Assembly (NCBI GenBank): GCA_934462885.1
Contig: CAKSJC010000073.1
Location: forward strand, 1-7,709
Direction: 5' to 3'
DNA length: 7,709 bases
From: an uncultured Eubacteriales bacterium
GTDB taxonomy: Bacteria; Bacillota; Clostridia; Oscillospirales; CAG-272
The translations under genes were made by a program, and so were the position numbers. Position 1 is the first letter of the stretch. Every line of letters starts with the position of its first letter. Positions 6,581-7,709 of this stretch are shown here, one piece after another. The notes below the pieces were generated by a model. It had not been told where the DNA came from. It ran no database searches and was given only the letters and a program-made list of their open reading frames with translations.

Positions 6581-6595
6581 TAATAATGATTCTCA
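6581..6595. promoter_or_regulatory. Fur-type operator (7-1-7 inverted repeat)
   Basis: On the minus strand TGAGAATCATTATTA matches the 15-base Fur-type consensus TGATAATNATTATCA at 12 of 14 defined positions. It lies between the promoter and the TTG start of the repressor gene, at about +8 to +22 of the expected transcript. Bound repressor would block initiation or early elongation. The B. subtilis Zur consensus TCGTAATNATTACGA fits less well, so the box does not settle which metal is sensed. Confidence 0.68.
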
Positions 6596-6609
6596 ATTTC
6601 ATATATCAA

Positions 6610-6638
6610 TTTATATCACAAAGCGTATAAAAAGTCAA
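6610..6638 (-). promoter_or_regulatory. Sigma-A-type promoter of the zur-znuACB cluster
   Basis: On the minus strand TTGACT (6638-6633) and TATAAA (6615-6610) are exactly 17 bases apart, 5/6 matches at both sites. Transcription should start near 6603, about 44 bases before the TTG start, and runs straight into the Fur-type box. This is the best promoter in the window. Confidence 0.72.
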
Positions 6639-6682
6639 TAGATATCTCATTCATCGTTTTTTTGATGCCCGGAACATGATTA

Positions 6683-6711
6683 TTGAAAATGCATGAAAAA
6701 TATGTTATGAT
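6683..6711 (+). promoter_or_regulatory. Promoter of the tautomerase/flavin-protein pair
   Basis: TTGAAA (6683-6688) and TATGAT (6706-6711) are 17 bases apart. Transcription would start near 6718, leaving a leader of about 50 bases. A perfect TATAAT at 6734-6739 could be an alternative -10 but has no good -35 (TACATT at the right spacing). No copy of the Fur-type box was seen on this side of the divergent region (6596-6770), although the 6581-6595 box is about 90 bases from this -35. Confidence 0.58.
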
Positions 6712-6770
6712 ACATTTATGTGAAAGTTTTTCATATAATCTGCATATAAATAAAAAAGGAGAAACCTAAA

Positions 6771-7115
6771 ATGCCTTATATCGACGTAAAAACAAACATT
6801 AAACTCACAAAAGAAAAAGAGCTCCTCTTCAAATCGGAAATAGCAAATATCCTCGCCTCTTCGTTCCCCGGAAAAACCGAAAACTGGCTCATGATAAGCA
6901 TTGCCGACGGTCTGTCTATGTTCTTTGCGGGAAAAGACGAGCCGTGCATGATAATGTCGATCTCCATTTTCGGAAAACAAAGCGATACAAAATACGATAA
7001 AATGACGGCTGCTTCATGCGATTTTATCAATAAGGAGTTCGGAATACCGAAAGACAGAATTTACATTAAATACGACGAAATATCTCACTGGGGTTGGAAC
7101 GGCACAAACTTTTGA
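6771..7115 (+). CDS. MIF-family (macrophage migration inhibitory factor / phenylpyruvate tautomerase) protein
   Basis: This 114-residue protein matches the MIF branch of the tautomerase superfamily along its whole length and is the family's normal size. Met1 is followed by the catalytic-type Pro2 (MPYIDVKTN), exposed once Met is removed. PGKTENWLMISI (33-44) aligns with the GKPPQYIAVH stretch of human MIF and keeps the Lys. DEPCMIMSISIFGK (56-69) aligns with SEPCALCSLHSIGK, and RIYIKYDEISHWGWNGTNF (96-114) with the C-terminus ending GWNxSTF. Of the human CxxC only the first Cys remains (Cys59; Met62 at the second place), and the active-site Asn after Tyr is Lys100. A tautomerase role on a phenylpyruvate-like keto acid is possible but the true substrate is unknown; a trimer is expected from the family. 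AGGAG lies 9 bases before the ATG. The flavin-protein gene begins 24 bases after its stop. Confidence 0.88.
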   Translation: MPYIDVKTNIKLTKEKELLFKSEIANILASSFPGKTENWLMISIADGLSMFFAGKDEPCMIMSISIFGKQSDTKYDKMTAASCDFINKEFGIPKDRIYIKYDEISHWGWNGTNF

Positions 7116-7139
7116 TAATTAATTTAAAAGGAGTAAAAT

Positions 7140-7679
7140 ATGTCTGATTTCATCAAAATAAAGCCGGAAGAGTTAAGCGACAATGTTTTTAAGCTCATCG
7201 GAAACGACTGGATGCTCATAACCTCGGCAAATGACGGAGATTCTCTGGTCGGCGGACAGGATTACAACACCATGACCGCAAGTTGGGGCGGTCTCGGAGT
7301 TTTATGGCACAAGCCGGTCGCGTTTATCTTTATTCGTCCGCAAAGGCATACATTCTCTTTTGCCGAGCGAAATACCGATTTTACTCTTTCGTTTTTTGAC
7401 GAAAGCTTCCGCCCCGCGCTCTCATACTGCGGAAAATTCAGCGGCCGCGACTTTGACAAAGCAAAAGAATGCTCTCTTACTCCGGTTTCCGACAACACCG
7501 AGTGCGGTAGGCGCGTATGGTTTGCGGAAGCGCGTATAGTTCTTAAAGTAAAAAAATTATACGCAGATTTCATACATCGCGACTGTTTTACCGATCCCGC
7601 TCCGCTGTCAACCTACGCCGCAGGAGATTTTCACAAAACGTTCATATGTGAGATTAAGGAAACTCTTGTAAAAAAATAA
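7140..7679 (+). CDS. Flavin-reductase-like FMN-binding domain protein
   Basis: This 179-residue protein has the fold signature of the flavin reductase-like family (split-barrel FMN binders). Residues 42-56 (YNTMTASWGGLGVLW) carry the TMTASW motif that usually contacts FMN. KPVAFIFIRPQRHT (58-71) and FTLSFFDESFRPALSYCGKFSGRDFDK (81-107) are further family landmarks. These proteins bind FMN and may pass electrons to a partner, but the partner and reaction cannot be read here. AAAAGGAG lies 6 bases before the ATG. The gene is complete, with its stop at 7677-7679. It is downstream of and on the same strand as the MIF-like gene, so the two are probably co-transcribed. Only 30 bases remain afterwards and no clear terminator is visible in them. 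Confidence 0.88.
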   Translation: MSDFIKIKPEELSDNVFKLIGNDWMLITSANDGDSLVGGQDYNTMTASWGGLGVLWHKPVAFIFIRPQRHTFSFAERNTDFTLSFFDESFRPALSYCGKFSGRDFDKAKECSLTPVSDNTECGRRVWFAEARIVLKVKKLYADFIHRDCFTDPAPLSTYAAGDFHKTFICEIKETLVKK

Positions 7680-7709
7680 AAGCTTATTTATTTTTCGCTT
7701 CTCAAACAG

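Noticed and set aside
7680..7709. A terminator after the flavin-protein gene
   Set aside because: AAGCTT with flanking AT-rich bases is only a short palindrome; no stem followed by a T-run can be drawn within the last 30 bases.

Overview
The window looks like chromosomal DNA of a Gram-positive anaerobe of the Clostridia (Bacillota). The grounds are strong AGGAGG-type ribosome binding sites, sigma-A-like promoters, two short lipoprotein signal peptides with an LFSC lipobox, a moderate GC content, and Clostridia-like versions of FtsK and of the zinc-binding protein. This placement is inferred from style and remembered family features, not from a database search. I saw no mobile element, CRISPR array, tRNA or rRNA.

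Layout. Positions 1-856 (minus) hold the membrane-anchoring N-terminal part of an FtsK/SpoIIIE DNA translocase, which runs off the left edge. Divergent from it, 1050-1882 (plus) encodes two half-size TauE/SafE (TSUP) transporter proteins, 126 and 145 residues, back to back. A perfect 14-bp inverted repeat at 1854-1907 probably ends transcription from both sides.

The middle is a minus-strand metal-uptake cluster read from right to left: a Fur-family repressor (6559-6074, TTG start, probably Zur), a ZnuA-like binding lipoprotein (6042-5056), a ZnuC-like ATPase (4910-3927) and a ZnuB-like permease (3930-3052, overlapping the ATPase stop by 4 bp). A good promoter and a 15-bp Fur-type box lie just upstream of the repressor, which suggests metal-dependent autoregulation. 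A hairpin with a T-run follows the permease. Beyond it is a lipoprotein of unknown function (2956-1970) with weak similarity to copper-amine-oxidase-N/stalk-type repeats.

Divergent from the repressor, 6771-7679 (plus) is a likely two-gene operon with its own promoter: a MIF-family tautomerase homologue and a flavin-reductase-like FMN-binding protein.

The ABC importer would bring in zinc (or a similar metal) and the repressor would shut it off when metal is plentiful. The most unusual point is that the ATPase carries an extra tail of about 98 residues holding seven Cys and seven His, while ZnuA carries an acidic/His loop. Metal may therefore be handled or sensed on both sides of the membrane. 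No wholly new system is evident. The ATPase tail, the split TSUP pair and the MIF/flavin-protein pair are the parts most worth following up.
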